Shown: piece after piece, positions 11,305 to 22,241 of the stretch
How the letters are laid out: each line of letters begins with the position of its first letter
Numbering within the stretch: position 1 is the first letter of the stretch
Source of the DNA: Corynespora cassiicola
Lineage: Eukaryota; Ascomycota; Dothideomycetes; Pleosporales; Corynesporascaceae
Direction: 5' to 3'
Assembly (NCBI GenBank): GCA_022059125.1
Contig: JAEUWY010000012.1
Coordinates: 1,302,001-1,366,000, forward strand
DNA length: 64,000 nt
Translations under genes and position numbers: made by a program
Notes under the pieces: generated by a model
What the model saw: only the letters and a program-made list of their open reading frames with translations
What the model was told of the DNA's origin: nothing
The model's database searches: none

Positions 11305-14300
11305 ATGACCACATATCTCCACGGGGACATCTCCATGGCCTCCCCCCGCCCGCGCATGCCCTCGCCCCAGCCGTCGTACGTTCGAGTGACGGCCGCCGCC
11401 ATCAGCATACCCTCCTCGTGCCGCAACAGCCCGCTGTCGACGCCCTCGCACTACAATGGCTCCCTCCAGTCCACCCCCGAGGGCATGGTGCCCATCTCCT
11501 CATCCCTGCCATTGCCCTCAGCCTTCGCTCTGCCAGAGTCCCTAGTGCCCCCACCGACCTCGACCCCTCCCACCTCGTCCCCGTCCGCCATGGCCGAGGT
11601 GGTGGGCAAAGGCCCTGGCCTTATACGACGAGTCTCCCGCGGAGCCCAGGGTATTCCGAGCAAATTTCGGCGCAACGGGTCAAATGCTCACCGGGACAAG
11701 TCCTCCGGTCCTGTCATCATGCGCCGGCGCAGCGACAGCAGATCTGCAATCGACGGCGGCTTCGACATGTCAGACCTAGACCTAAACTTTGAGGAGGAGG
11801 AGGCCATAGACGACTTCTATGGAGAGCCCATCAACGCACTGGGAATCTCCTCGAGCCGACCCAGCGTTAGCTCCATACCCGATTCGGCCGTCGTGGCACC
11901 CGTACGGAACTCTAGGCTGGAGCAGGGCACCCTGCTCAAGAAAGTCACCAAGAAAGACAAGAAGGAAATCAACCTCCGCCTCGATCTCGACTCGGCTAAG
12001 GTCTTTTGGGACCCATCACGCCCGTCCAAGGCCTTCTACATTGATGATGTCAAGGAAATCCGGTCCGGCCCAGACGCCAAGCACTACCGCGAGGAGTGCG
12101 ACCACTCCGAGAACTGGGAACCCTATTGGTTCACCATCGTTTACTCGGACTCTAGCCGCTCCAAGGGCAGGATAAAGACGATGCACTTGATTGCTCCTGA
12201 CAAAGGCATCTTCAACATGTGGACTCAGACGCTCGACTCCGTCTCGCGCAATCGGATCGACCTGATGGCCGGTCTGCTTGGTTTCGCAGAGAAGAGCGCA
12301 AAGCTGGTCTGGCAGCGAGAGATGACCAAGAGATTCCATGGAAACGACCACCTTCCAGAAGATGAGTACATGGATCTGCCTGGCATCATACAGCTGTGCC
12401 GCAGCCTGCACATCAACTGCTCGGAGAGCACGCTTCGCGACTATTTCGAAAAGGCCGACAGCAACCGCACTGGCAGCCTGAACCAAGCACAGTTTCTGTA
12501 TTTTGTCCGACGCCTCAAGGAGCGCAAGGACATCAAGAAGATCTACAAGAGCTACCTCTCAGAGAACGCGACTGAGATGGACAGAGATGCCTTCTTCTCC
12601 TTTCTCAGTCAAGAACAGGGTGTCAAGGTCGACGCGGACCTCGAGCACTGGTCTGCCACCTTCGAGAAGTTTGCACGTGCCACCAAGCCCAAATCGACCC
12701 CGTCGGATGGCGGCGAGATTCCGCTGCCGGCGACGATGAACTTTTCGGCCTTCCAGCTGTACCTGACTTCTCCTGCCAACTCCATCTTCAAGCCGGTCAG
12801 CCCAAATGTACGCCTGGACCGCCCTCTCAACGAGTACTTCATTTCCAGCTCGCACAACACCTATCTTCTCGGCCGGCAAGTCGCCGGAGAGTCCAGTACC
12901 GAGGCATACATCACAGCTCTCCAAAAGGGCTGCCGCTGTATCGAGATCGACTGCTGGGACGGTGGCGATGGCAAGCCCATTGTCATGCATGGACGCACCC
13001 TTACCAAGAGCATCTCCTTCCAGGACACCATCAAGGTCATCAACAAGTATGCTTTTGCTGAATCACCGTATCCGCTGACCCTCTCGCTCGAGGTCCACTG
13101 TTGCCCCGATCAGCAGGCACAGATGGTCAGGACAATGATTAAAGAATTCGGCGACAAACTTGTTCTCCAGCCCCTGGACTGGGAGTCGACGGTTCTGCCT
13201 ACGCCCGAGGAACTCAAGTACCGTATTCTAATCAAGGTGAAGGGCCCAGCCGAGGAGCTTGATGTCAAAGCATTGGCAAATGAACTTTCCAACAGGAAGC
13301 GCGACCGCAGCTTTAGCTCCCCATGGTCGCGTCCAGTCCAACTCAACGACAGCGTCATCCCCAACTCACCTCTTGTCTCTAGTCCTCCTTCCATGAGTCC
13401 CCCGGAGCGCGCTGCTACTTTCTGGGCTTCTCCACGAACGTCAACAACGTCAACAAACAACACTGTGCCTACGTCGGCGCTCATCAGCTCTGCCGAGGAT
13501 AGCGATAGCCCTCACGCTACTGCAGCCGAAGACAAGGACAAGAAGAACAAGACGAAAAAGTCGAAGACGAGCAACATCACCAAGATTCTCGGCGACCTAG
13601 GCGTGTACACCTGCGGAATCAAGTTTACCGATTTCAAGAACCCTGAGTCGAACACATTCAACCACGTCTTCTCCTTCAACGAGCGCACGTTCGATCGGCT
13701 CACCAAGCCCGGCGCGCAGCAAAAGCAACTTCTCGAGGAGCACAACATGCGGTGCCTCATGCGGGTCTACCCGGCCAGCCACCGAATCAACTCGTCCAAC
13801 TTCGAGCCCCTCCGATTCTGGCGTCGCGGAGTCCAAATGGCCGCATTGAACTGGCAGACCTATGACCTCGGCCAGCAGCTGAATGAGGCCATGTTCGCCG
13901 GCGGCGACGATCGCACCGGCTACGTCCTCAAGCCTGCAGAGCTTCGCCTCGAGGAGCCAAGCCCGGTTGTCGGCCACAAGCGGGCTCCCAAGAAGGAAGT
14001 CAGGTTCAAGGTACAGATCATCTCCGCTCAGCAGCTCCCGCGCCCTCGGGGTCTCAGTACCGAAGCGAACATCAACCCTTATGTGGAGTTTGAGATGCAT
14101 TGCGCCGAAGACATGGGTCCCAACGCAACCGGCGTTGGTGGACAGGATGCGTCGGCGCGCAACGGCCACTCCGGCATTGGCAATCCTCTCCGCAAGCGGA
14201 CGCGCATCGTCGAAGGAAACGGCTACAACCCCGAGTTTCCAGAGGACGAGATCGAAATGAAGGTCACTACCCGTTATCCCAGCCTCGTCTTCGTGCGCTG

Positions 14301-14706
14301 GACCGTCTGGAATTCCCTCGATGCCCGCACCACGGACCGTGCTCCCCTGGCCACCTTCACCGCCAAGCTCGACAGCATCCAGCAAGGGTACCGCCACCTC
14401 CCACTGTTCGACAGCAACGGCGAGCAGTATCTCTTCTCGACGTTGTTCTGCTACATCAAGAAGCTCGACACGGTGGATGCACGCCCCGAAGCGATCCCGG
14501 AAGGCAGCAGCTCCCGCAGGTCCTCCATGGAGCCCATCAGCCCCCTGCAGGAGGCTAACGGCGCAAAGTCAAGTCGCAATTTCATGCGAAGATTGATCAA
14601 CCGAGCTCCCAGCGAGCGGAAAAAGCGTAACAAAGAGGGGCGTATAGGCAGCGAGTCCAACGCTTCGGACGAGCTTCTTAGTCGCAGCAGCACCCTCGAA
14701 CGATAA
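11305..14706 (+). CDS. Phosphoinositide-specific phospholipase C (PLC-delta-like)
   Basis: An intronless frame of 1133 residues with ATG in a good context (CACCACCATGACC). It hydrolyses PI(4,5)P2 to IP3 and diacylglycerol at membranes, feeding Ca2+ and PKC signalling. Domains in order: a Ser/Pro-rich disordered N-terminus (1-200), a PH-like region (about 205-330), EF-hand-like repeats (about 340-450, including DYFEKADSNRTGSL), the X box from about 505 and the Y box from about 763 (GVYTCGIKF), then a C2 domain (about 893-1040) and a basic Ser-rich tail. The two catalytic histidines are visible at about 517 (SSSHNTY) and 562 (VMHGRT), with the Ca2+-ligand cluster EIDCWDG between them. The X-Y linker is Ser-rich with a Lys-rich stretch (about 745-755). 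All key residues are intact. It is longer than yeast Plc1 mainly because of the disordered ends. The CT-rich upstream leader is typical of fungal promoters. Confidence 0.95.
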   Translation: MTTYLHGDISMASPRPRMPSPQPSYVRVTAAAISIPSSCRNSPLSTPSHYNGSLQSTPEGMVPISSSLPLPSAFALPESLVPPPTSTPPTSSPSAMAEVVGKGPGLIRRVSRGAQGIPSKFRRNGSNAHRDKSSGPVIMRRRSDSRSAIDGGFDMSDLDLNFEEEEAIDDFYGEPINALGISSSRPSVSSIPDSAVVAPVRNSRLEQGTLLKKVTKKDKKEINLRLDLDSAKVFWDPSRPSKAFYIDDVKEIRSGPDAKHYREECDHSENWEPYWFTIVYSDSSRSKGRIKTMHLIAPDKGIFNMWTQTLDSVSRNRIDLMAGLLGFAEKSAKLVWQREMTKRFHGNDHLPEDEYMDLPGIIQLCRSLHINCSESTLRDYFEKADSNRTGSLNQAQFLYFVRRLKERKDIKKIYKSYLSENATEMDRDAFFSFLSQEQGVKVDADLEHWSATFEKFARATKPKSTPSDGGEIPLPATMNFSAFQLYLTSPANSIFKPVSPNVRLDRPLNEYFISSSHNTYLLGRQVAGESSTEAYITALQKGCRCIEIDCWDGGDGKPIVMHGRTLTKSISFQDTIKVINKYAFAESPYPLTLSLEVHCCPDQQAQMVRTMIKEFGDKLVLQPLDWESTVLPTPEELKYRILIKVKGPAEELDVKALANELSNRKRDRSFSSPWSRPVQLNDSVIPNSPLVSSPPSMSPPERAATFWASPRTSTTSTNNTVPTSALISSAEDSDSPHATAAEDKDKKNKTKKSKTSNITKILGDLGVYTCGIKFTDFKNPESNTFNHVFSFNERTFDRLTKPGAQQKQLLEEHNMRCLMRVYPASHRINSSNFEPLRFWRRGVQMAALNWQTYDLGQQLNEAMFAGGDDRTGYVLKPAELRLEEPSPVVGHKRAPKKEVRFKVQIISAQQLPRPRGLSTEANINPYVEFEMHCAEDMGPNATGVGGQDASARNGHSGIGNPLRKRTRIVEGNGYNPEFPEDEIEMKVTTRYPSLVFVRWTVWNSLDARTTDRAPLATFTAKLDSIQQGYRHLPLFDSNGEQYLFSTLFCYIKKLDTVDARPEAIPEGSSSRRSSMEPISPLQEANGAKSSRNFMRRLINRAPSERKKRNKEGRIGSESNASDELLSRSSTLER

Positions 14707-16280
14707 TGAGTCCACTAAGATGTGCGCTGGCAATTACCTACTACGACACCATGGCTAGCAGTCTAGTGACATTGCAGATGTCCAACGTTTTGTATTACCA
14801 GTATTTCATTTGTTCGGAGCATCAGTTTGGTGTTGTACGGAGTTTTACATTCAAATGCCTGCATGGCTCTATACATCGCCTTTGGCCCGCCAGCACCCGG
14901 GAGCGGGTTTCGTCGAATCGCCCTCCCCTTTGAGACAGGACACACGGCAGGCGCCGCCTCGCATTCAAGGACACCGGGGTGGATCTGCCGTCGAATCGGA
15001 CCATCCTACGTGTAAACTGTACCGGCCCGCTGTCGCCTCGGCAAAAATCCTGCTTCTCACGCTCCCAACGTCGACGTTGATCACGTCCGGCGTCCGGACA
15101 TGGATCACTATGTCCCTGTTTTATTTCTTCCGCTTTTTTCTTCTCAATTATACCCTTGTTGTCTCCCCCCCGCTTGTTGGGAGTTTCGGAAGTTTTGTAT
15201 GGCGCATGGGACACAGGGGCCTTTACTTCTGCGGATGCAGAGCCCCATGGGAACTCGAACAAGGATGGATATCCTATAGACTTTTTTGCTTCAAAGGGCT
15301 TCATTGCTCGACGTCAGCACTCATTGTACCATTTTCCTTGTTTCATCTATCTCCTTTGTTTTAAAAACTAACGATGGTACGGACCCTTACTTGCATCATC
15401 TACTTACCCGCAGCAGGCAGCTCTCGACGAGCAAGGGTATCTATAATCTCTTGTATCGGGTGGCTGTTTGTTTGTTGGATTTTACTCTTACCAATTTGTT
15501 ATTTTCGCTTCGAGAGCAGTCGTGTCTCGGAATACGGCAAAGCATGTATGCGGGCATCCTTTTCTTTTCGTGTACAAGCGTATTGGGGCCTTGTCTTCTC
15601 TCCCACTTGGCTTCTGTCCAATGTGTGGGGGGTTTTTTCTTCTATTCTCTAGCAAGGATCTCGGTGCATTTCCGCCTCACTTGTTCATCACTTTGTATGG
15701 TTCCTTGATGGAAACTTTGTGGCCTTTGATGGGTCCCTTGGCCCCCTTTTTTCTTCTCTTCCATGTTCCCTTCTCCAACACAATATGATTGGTGTCCTCA
15801 GGCAAGGATAGGCATACAGACATTCCAAAAAAGCATAGAAATGATACCTCCGAACCGCTCATCAGCGTCAATCAGCTGAATCGGGTCCATTACCCTGTCC
15901 AAGATGAACTGTCTTCGTCCCGAGAAACCCTGCTGATCGCGATTTGAACGTGTCTCACCAAACAGAAAAACCGGTCCCTGGCCATCTCAGCATCGATATC
16001 ATCATGGTTTGCCGTTAGCACTGCGGAACATCGTCATCATTGTCGGTGCATTTCTGGTTCACTCTACGCGCCGTCGCCGCCACCACCGCCGCCGCCGCCG
16101 CCACCGCCGACGAGACGACAACCCAGGACGACGACGACAAACAAACACGACAACGGGACCCACACTATGGATCCCCTCTCTCCCCTCTTCCCCCCCCCAA
16201 CTTACCACGCTTTGCCTCACAATCTAACCGCCTCACAGCCCATCATTACTCCACCCCTCCACCCACCCTTCCACCCTCCC

Positions 16281-16281
16281 A

Positions 16282-16316
<35 letters not shown>

Positions 16317-16346
16317 GCAGCCAGCCAGCCAGCCAGCCAGCCAGCC
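16281..16346. repeat. Adjacent (ACGC)n and (CAGC)n microsatellites
   Basis: About nine ACGC units run to 16316 and are followed directly by about seven CAGC/CCAG units. This is a compound tetranucleotide microsatellite. Confidence 0.9.
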
Positions 16347-16775
16347 AACCGCCGGAACAGCCGCCGGGCGGCCGTTGCCGGCCTGGGGAAATCAGCAAAG
16401 AAGCAAAAAAGGGAGGGTAAGGGCCCAAGGAAATGACAACACAGCGCAGCATTCGGGCCTTTTCTCTGGGTTGCGGTGCGATGCCATGCCATGCGCTGCG
16501 CTGCTTGCAACCCACCTTCCCTTCCTACCCTTCCCCCCCCCCCTCCCATTCCTCGCTGCCCCCCGCGCTGATGCTTGCTTGCCCTCGGTCCCGCCCTCTA
16601 CCTGTACTATACTGTACTGTACAGTCTGTCTGGGCATTTCGGATCCAAAGGGCGCATTATCGCGATCAACGCTGCTGCGGGCGGGGGCCCTCGTGTGCTA
16701 TTCCTCGATTACGCTGCCATTTTGCGCGCGGTGCAGGCGCAAGCCGTGCAATGCAGACTCGCTCGCTCATGCGCT

Positions 16776-16814
16776 GCAGGCAGGCAGGCAGGCAGACAGG
16801 CAGGCAGGCAGGCA
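16776..16814. repeat. (CAGG)n microsatellite
   Basis: About nine CAGG units with one CAGA interruption. Confidence 0.9.
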
Positions 16815-16896
16815 AGTTGCGCCGGTCCGGTACGGTACGGTACGACGGCAAGGTAGTACGGTACGTACGGAACAATGAAGGCGCAGATTGTCTTTT

Positions 16897-16918
16897 ACGA
16901 CGACGACGACGACGACGA
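16897..16918. repeat. (ACG)n trinucleotide run
   Basis: Seven ACG units on the plus strand with no supported coding frame across them. Confidence 0.85.
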
Positions 16919-19900
16919 GGACAAGAGAAAAAAAGGAGTGCGTGCGTACGTGCGTGCGTAGCCAAGGCAAGGGTGACCGGCGGGCCGGCACCATGGGCGA
17001 GGCAGCGCCAGCGTCCACGCCCAATGCCAGTGCCAATTGACAGTGTCAGCTCATCATGGCTCGTCCATCGCATTCGCGATCCCAACAATCGGAATCGGAG
17101 GCGTGAGCCTTTTGGGTTTTGCATTGCATCGCATGCGTGACACAAAGCACAGCACAGCGCAGCGAAGCACAAGACGGGCTCGGGCTCGCGAGAGAGAGAG
17201 CACAGTACAGATTGCCGTGTTGGGAACACGGGCTCTGGGGGGCCAGGGAGGGACGGAGACAAGGCATGGGTCATTTGCATTGAGCACGGGGGTATCATGC
17301 TTGCTGCTGCGGCTGCCGTGATATGGCGGAGCGCAGAAACGACCCAAAAAGAAAAAGAAAAAGGCCGCAACGCGCTCAGCTCACGCAGGCAGACCAGACA
17401 GGCAGTCGCAGGCAAGGCGAGAGGGCAAGGCAGCGTTCCAATGAGTCGGCCATGCTAGCGCAACGAGCCGTTCGGTCCACGGTACGGAACGTGGCGCCGG
17501 GGGGCGTAGGCGTGTGTGGAGGGGCACAGCGGGCGGGCGGGCGACCACCGAGGGCAGTGGGGACGTGCGGGTGCGCGCGCCTGTCAGACGCCTGTCACGT
17601 TTACCTCATGGGGCTGGGTGCAGGCCAAAAAGGAAGACGACGAGATCCCACTTTCGGTGCCGTTCCGCGCCTCACTTTTTTCCCCCCCTTCCCCTCCCTC
17701 TGGGCCCTCGGGGGGCTGGCTGTTGCAACTGCTGGGCCGCTGCTTTTTCTGGAGCGCCATGCCGCTTGCCGCTGCTGCTGCTGCTGCTGACGAGTGCACA
17801 ATGGGCCTGTTCCTGCTAGGCTGCCGCGACCTCCGCCACCCCTCGCCCTCTCCCCCGTCTCTCTGCCTTTGTCCTTCTGTGGGGTAAGGCGGCTAAGTTA
17901 CGAGCGAACGAAGGATTGTGCGTCTATGGAGCTTACACGCAAGCAACTCACGCAGCGCGCGCATTCCATCGCCCAAGGCAGATGGGCAGACTGGCCGGGG
18001 GCGGGATGGGAAGAGTGAGGCGTGAGGCATTTCCGCTTTGCGATCCTGATATGCCTCTCAAGAGTGGGGTCAACGGCGGACATAACGGCCAGGCGGACAA
18101 GAGCATAGCGGCAGGCGCGCGCGCATGAGCTGGGCGTCGTGTGGTGCGTGGTGCGCGGTGCGCGGTGTTGGGCTTGATGGTTTGTGTGTGTGATGGTTTG
18201 TTGTGTTGGCCGTACGTCTGCCTCTGCCTGCGCACCACTATTGCATGCCACCACGTACGTAGCCTCTGAGGCGCAAAACACGCGACCGCGTGCTGGGCCG
18301 GGCTGGGCCGGGCTGGGCTGCTCTGCAATGCTGGGACTCAGGTCCCCTTCCCCGTCCCCGTACCAGCTGAGCTGACGGGATACATGGCATGCTATCTTGG
18401 GGCTCAGCCCAGGAAGACACGCGGTTGGGTCTCTCGAGTTGATACGGACTGAGCGGCCTGGCCTTTCCGGGTTGTCGTGCAAGCCGCCACATGCAGAACG
18501 AGTCAGTGAGCCGCGTTGCGCACCCTCGCACCTGCAGACAACACATGTAGGTGAGAAAGGGGGCGGTGGGGTAAGAGGACATGTCATGTTGCACAGCATG
18601 CACGCAATGCTCCCGTTGCATCCATGTCGTATGCGAACTTAGATCTGAGCCTTCGTCCTTGTGCCCCAATTCTGCATGCCCGTGCTATACGACTGCTGCC
18701 GACTGACTTGTCCTGCCACGTTCAACCAGTGAGCGCGAGAGCCACCAAGCAATGTACCGTGCTAGAGCCCGTAGCCCGTCTGATCTCGGCCGTGGCATGT
18801 TCGTGAGCCCCATATCATGGTGAAGATCGTGGGGAGAAGATCGGGATGGGTGCACCAAGAGACATGGTCGTGGGTTGCTGTATGCATCCGAATGGTTCCG
18901 GAGTTTTGACGCGAGGGCAACAACTTAGACGCGATGCGGCGCGGGGTGGAATAGGTAAGGGTGCGGCCAGGTGCAAGCTGACTCCTCATAGATCAGATCG
19001 TAATACCGCATGCTGCGAGGTTACTGGTGGGGAGCTCATGGTGAACAGCGGACTAGCCCTGTAAGTAGACGGAAATGGAAGAAAACCAAGGCGCCATGTG
19101 TAGGCAGAATGATACGGACAGCACCCGTGCTACCTCTCTGCGCCTTGTGATTTGCTTGCCTTACCCGCATGCTGCAAGTCAGACTTCTGCATGATTCTCT
19201 GGCTTATCCTCCGACCGCGGAGTGCAATCATGCATCAACTTGGAAAGCTTACTCCCGTTTTGCTTCCATAATAATAGCAATCTAAATCTGTTTAGCCCAA
19301 TGTGATTAGAGCACAGGTGAGCGGATATCCTTAATGTCGAGGTTGTTACCAGGACCAGATGGCTGCAGCTTGACGGCTAGCTTCTCCGGGGCACAAATCC
19401 CACCCCATCCCCTTTACGCAAAGGAGCCAAGAACAAGAGGCATCCCATGCAATAATGCGGAACCGTATTGTAATCTTGATGGCATCTTGTCGCTCATCCA
19501 TCAAGAAGTGGTGCTTGCCTCATCACGGTTCGGGGCTTTCAGACGACGCCCGAACTAGCCCGTGCAATGTAGCACGCGCCTTCCGGTGAGTTGCCCTTGG
19601 CTTGCGGGTTCCGGCTTGTTGCATAGATAGCTTGAGGCCTCGTCATCTGATGGTATATGCTCTATCGGAAACGAGGTGCCGCAGCGCATGTGTTTCTTCA
19701 GAAAGGGGTGTGGTCCATAGCTGTGCACTGCAGCCTGAATATTGAACGATTGGACCTCGGTTCTTGGTCATTTTTTCAAACTCCTCCAAGCTGACAGCAT
19801 CTGACAAGCTGAGCGACACCACGAATGTCGTCCAGAATTGCGCCATTGGGAAGGTGCACGAGAGGGGTTTTCGCAGGCATGCAAAGTGATATATGCAGGC

Positions 19901-22241
19901 GCGGGATGGATTCAGTAGATCATGTTTCGAAGAAGCCAAGCCATCCTGTGTGGAAACAGCCCGCCCATGGGAATGGTGAGCTGATGTGTCGTGCCATGAT
20001 GGATGCTGCCTATATCAAAACCTGGCCGTTAGCGTGGATGGCATCGTGTCCTGCTCTGATATGCGAGTGGGCCCAAAGGGTCGCCTTTGGTCGCTGTAGC
20101 CGCATGATAAAGATAGATCACATGGCTGTGCTGCTGATTTCTGTGAGTAACTCCTTCGCGGCTGGTGCGCCGTCCTGAAGACGTGATGGCTTATTAGGCA
20201 GCCGATCTTGCAGCGGCGCATGGGGGCGATCGATTGTCTGCTGGCAAATGTAAGGCAAGCACGTTGACTCCCGCTTTGGATCGGCAAAAAGCACGGTATG
20301 GGCTGAATGGCGTGCAGCACTGCACGAACGGAGATGGAGATACGCTAATGGACGAGATGGCGCGAGCTCTCGAGGACAGCAATCCAAAGCAGCGTCTAAG
20401 CGAGGGACGGTATCATGCAGGCGGTAGCACGGCATGTGCAATCGGGCTCAGACCTTGAGGCAGGGAGGATCAAGCACGACTCCATGTACATCGCGCAATG
20501 AAATGCCAACGTCGTCGGGTCAGCTTGATCCCAAGCATTGGCCGGCAAGTCCGAGTCGAAATTGAGGTGGTCCAATTCTGCCAACATGCACCACGCAGGC
20601 CACTATCGAACATGGTACACCCGGTAATAGTGATGACGCAGGCATCAAAGTCGCCGCCGCGAGACGGCCATTACGAGTTGAACTGCAGTTCTTGACAACC
20701 TGGTGTTTGCCCCGTTATCCGTGACCCGTGCGGTATTTTCCAGGCTCACACTCTGCCCGCCGTACCCACTATGCATGCACCCCGCACCCTCGACACACGA
20801 AAGATGATTGATCAGCCGGCCAGTCCCGCTCTTCGCTTTGATGGAGCTCAGTTGTAGGCAAGTTGCTCCCAGCTACGGGTGCAGCAGCAGCACGCAGACG
20901 CACACCCACCGCGACATATCCCATTGCTCTGGGTGCCGCCGAACTGGTCCGGAGGGGTCGGAAAGCATCCGGCGATATTATTTGGCAGGCCTCTTCGGAT
21001 TACGTATGAAATTGGCAGTTGCGCTCTCGATCCCGCAAAGTACCTGCTTGTACCGAAAAGTTGGCGGGAGATCGAGAAAAAGTCTCTCCGGGTTAGCACC
21101 GAGAAGTTCCCCATGGTTCATATCGACCGATCCAGACGCGCCCGAAAAATCACGTTACAATCCCGCACCTTCCGCATCGTCTGGCAGTTGCGCAGTGTTG
21201 ATCCCATCTCTTGCTAGTCGAGGCCAGGTTCATGGGAGAGGGGGGGCGGTGGGAGGCCTGGGCGCAGACCTGGACATTCACAACGTTCTGACAGGCCTAA
21301 CCCCCCGGATTGAGTCCGAACGCCGCAAACTAAACCATAACCCCTCTTTTTAACAAGAAGTCAATGATAAGGTGCGAAGTGACTCGGCGCGATTTGAAAA
21401 GGAGAGGAGCCGGCAAGGCCTCCCGGTAGACTGGAAGAAGGACGAGGACAAGCTGGCGGAGCGGTGCTAATTTGCCGCTCGTTCCTTCTATATTCAAACG
21501 GCAGCCCGTAACCGATTGGACTGCATCAGACCTGTCTGGACGGCACCGTGCATGGGCTAGGTGGGCGTGGGAGGAGGAACGGCCAGGTTCAGCCGCTCCC
21601 CAGCGAGGGGAAATTGTTGAATTGCTACGGAGTAGGTGGTTCAGGCCAGTCAGTCAGGTAGCTAGCCTGGGGGCGCGTGAGACATGGTGGGTAGAGAATG
21701 GGGGGCCGTTGAACTAGAGGCGGCTCTGCAAGCTGCAAGTCATAGTGAGCACAAACCTCGAGCGACGCGGCACACATTGGGGACCTGGGCGTGCACGGCT
21801 CGTCACATGACATCGCAGTAGGAGCGCGTCGGGGCGGGAGACGGGCTGCACACAACGAAGGCGGCGGAGACTCGAAGACTGCGATGGTGCGCTGGGCCAG
21901 AGGAGAGAGGGAGACGAAGCGGGAGGGCCGCAATGTCGACAGCGAGCACAGACGCCAAGGCCAAAACCCCCGACTGCCGACGTTGAGCGCAGAGAGCAGC
22001 CCACTTCACGCCCACGACGACAATCTTGCAATCCGCCACCGACCTCTGGCCTTCTCTTCGCGCGCAGCCAGCCTGTGCACTCGCCTTTGCGCTGGAAATG
22101 GTCCCGACAGCCTACTAGCTTCCACCCGCGCTGCCCCTCCACCGCACTGGTTTTCACCACAAAACTTTTCCCGCGACCCTCTAAATTCCGCCCACGCCCA
22201 CGCCCTCAACAGGCTCCACCACGCGACACGGACCCCCCATC

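Larger units (their letters stand above)
14707..22241. other. 7.5-kb gene-poor, microsatellite-rich stretch
   Basis: No gene could be supported on either strand. 14707-16000 is T-rich on the plus strand and probably includes the PLC 3' end. 16000-18000 is full of simple repeats (CGC, ACGC, CAGC, CAGG, ACG and GCT units). 18000-21400 is ordinary unique sequence with only short open frames. 21400-22241 becomes C-rich ahead of the UPF1 start. Longer open frames at 16375-17415 are products of the repeats, being runs of Arg, Ala and Pro in several frames at once. No transposase, reverse transcriptase or terminal repeat is visible. Confidence 0.5.

Noticed and set aside
13597..14397. Minus-strand open frame of 266 codons inside PLC
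   Set aside because: It is antisense to the Y box and C2 domain, which are clearly coding on the plus strand. It is a shadow of codon bias.
16375..17415. Overlapping frames of up to 249 codons in the microsatellite zone
   Set aside because: All frames on both strands are open because of the repeats. The translations are simple-sequence Arg/Ala/Cys/Gln.
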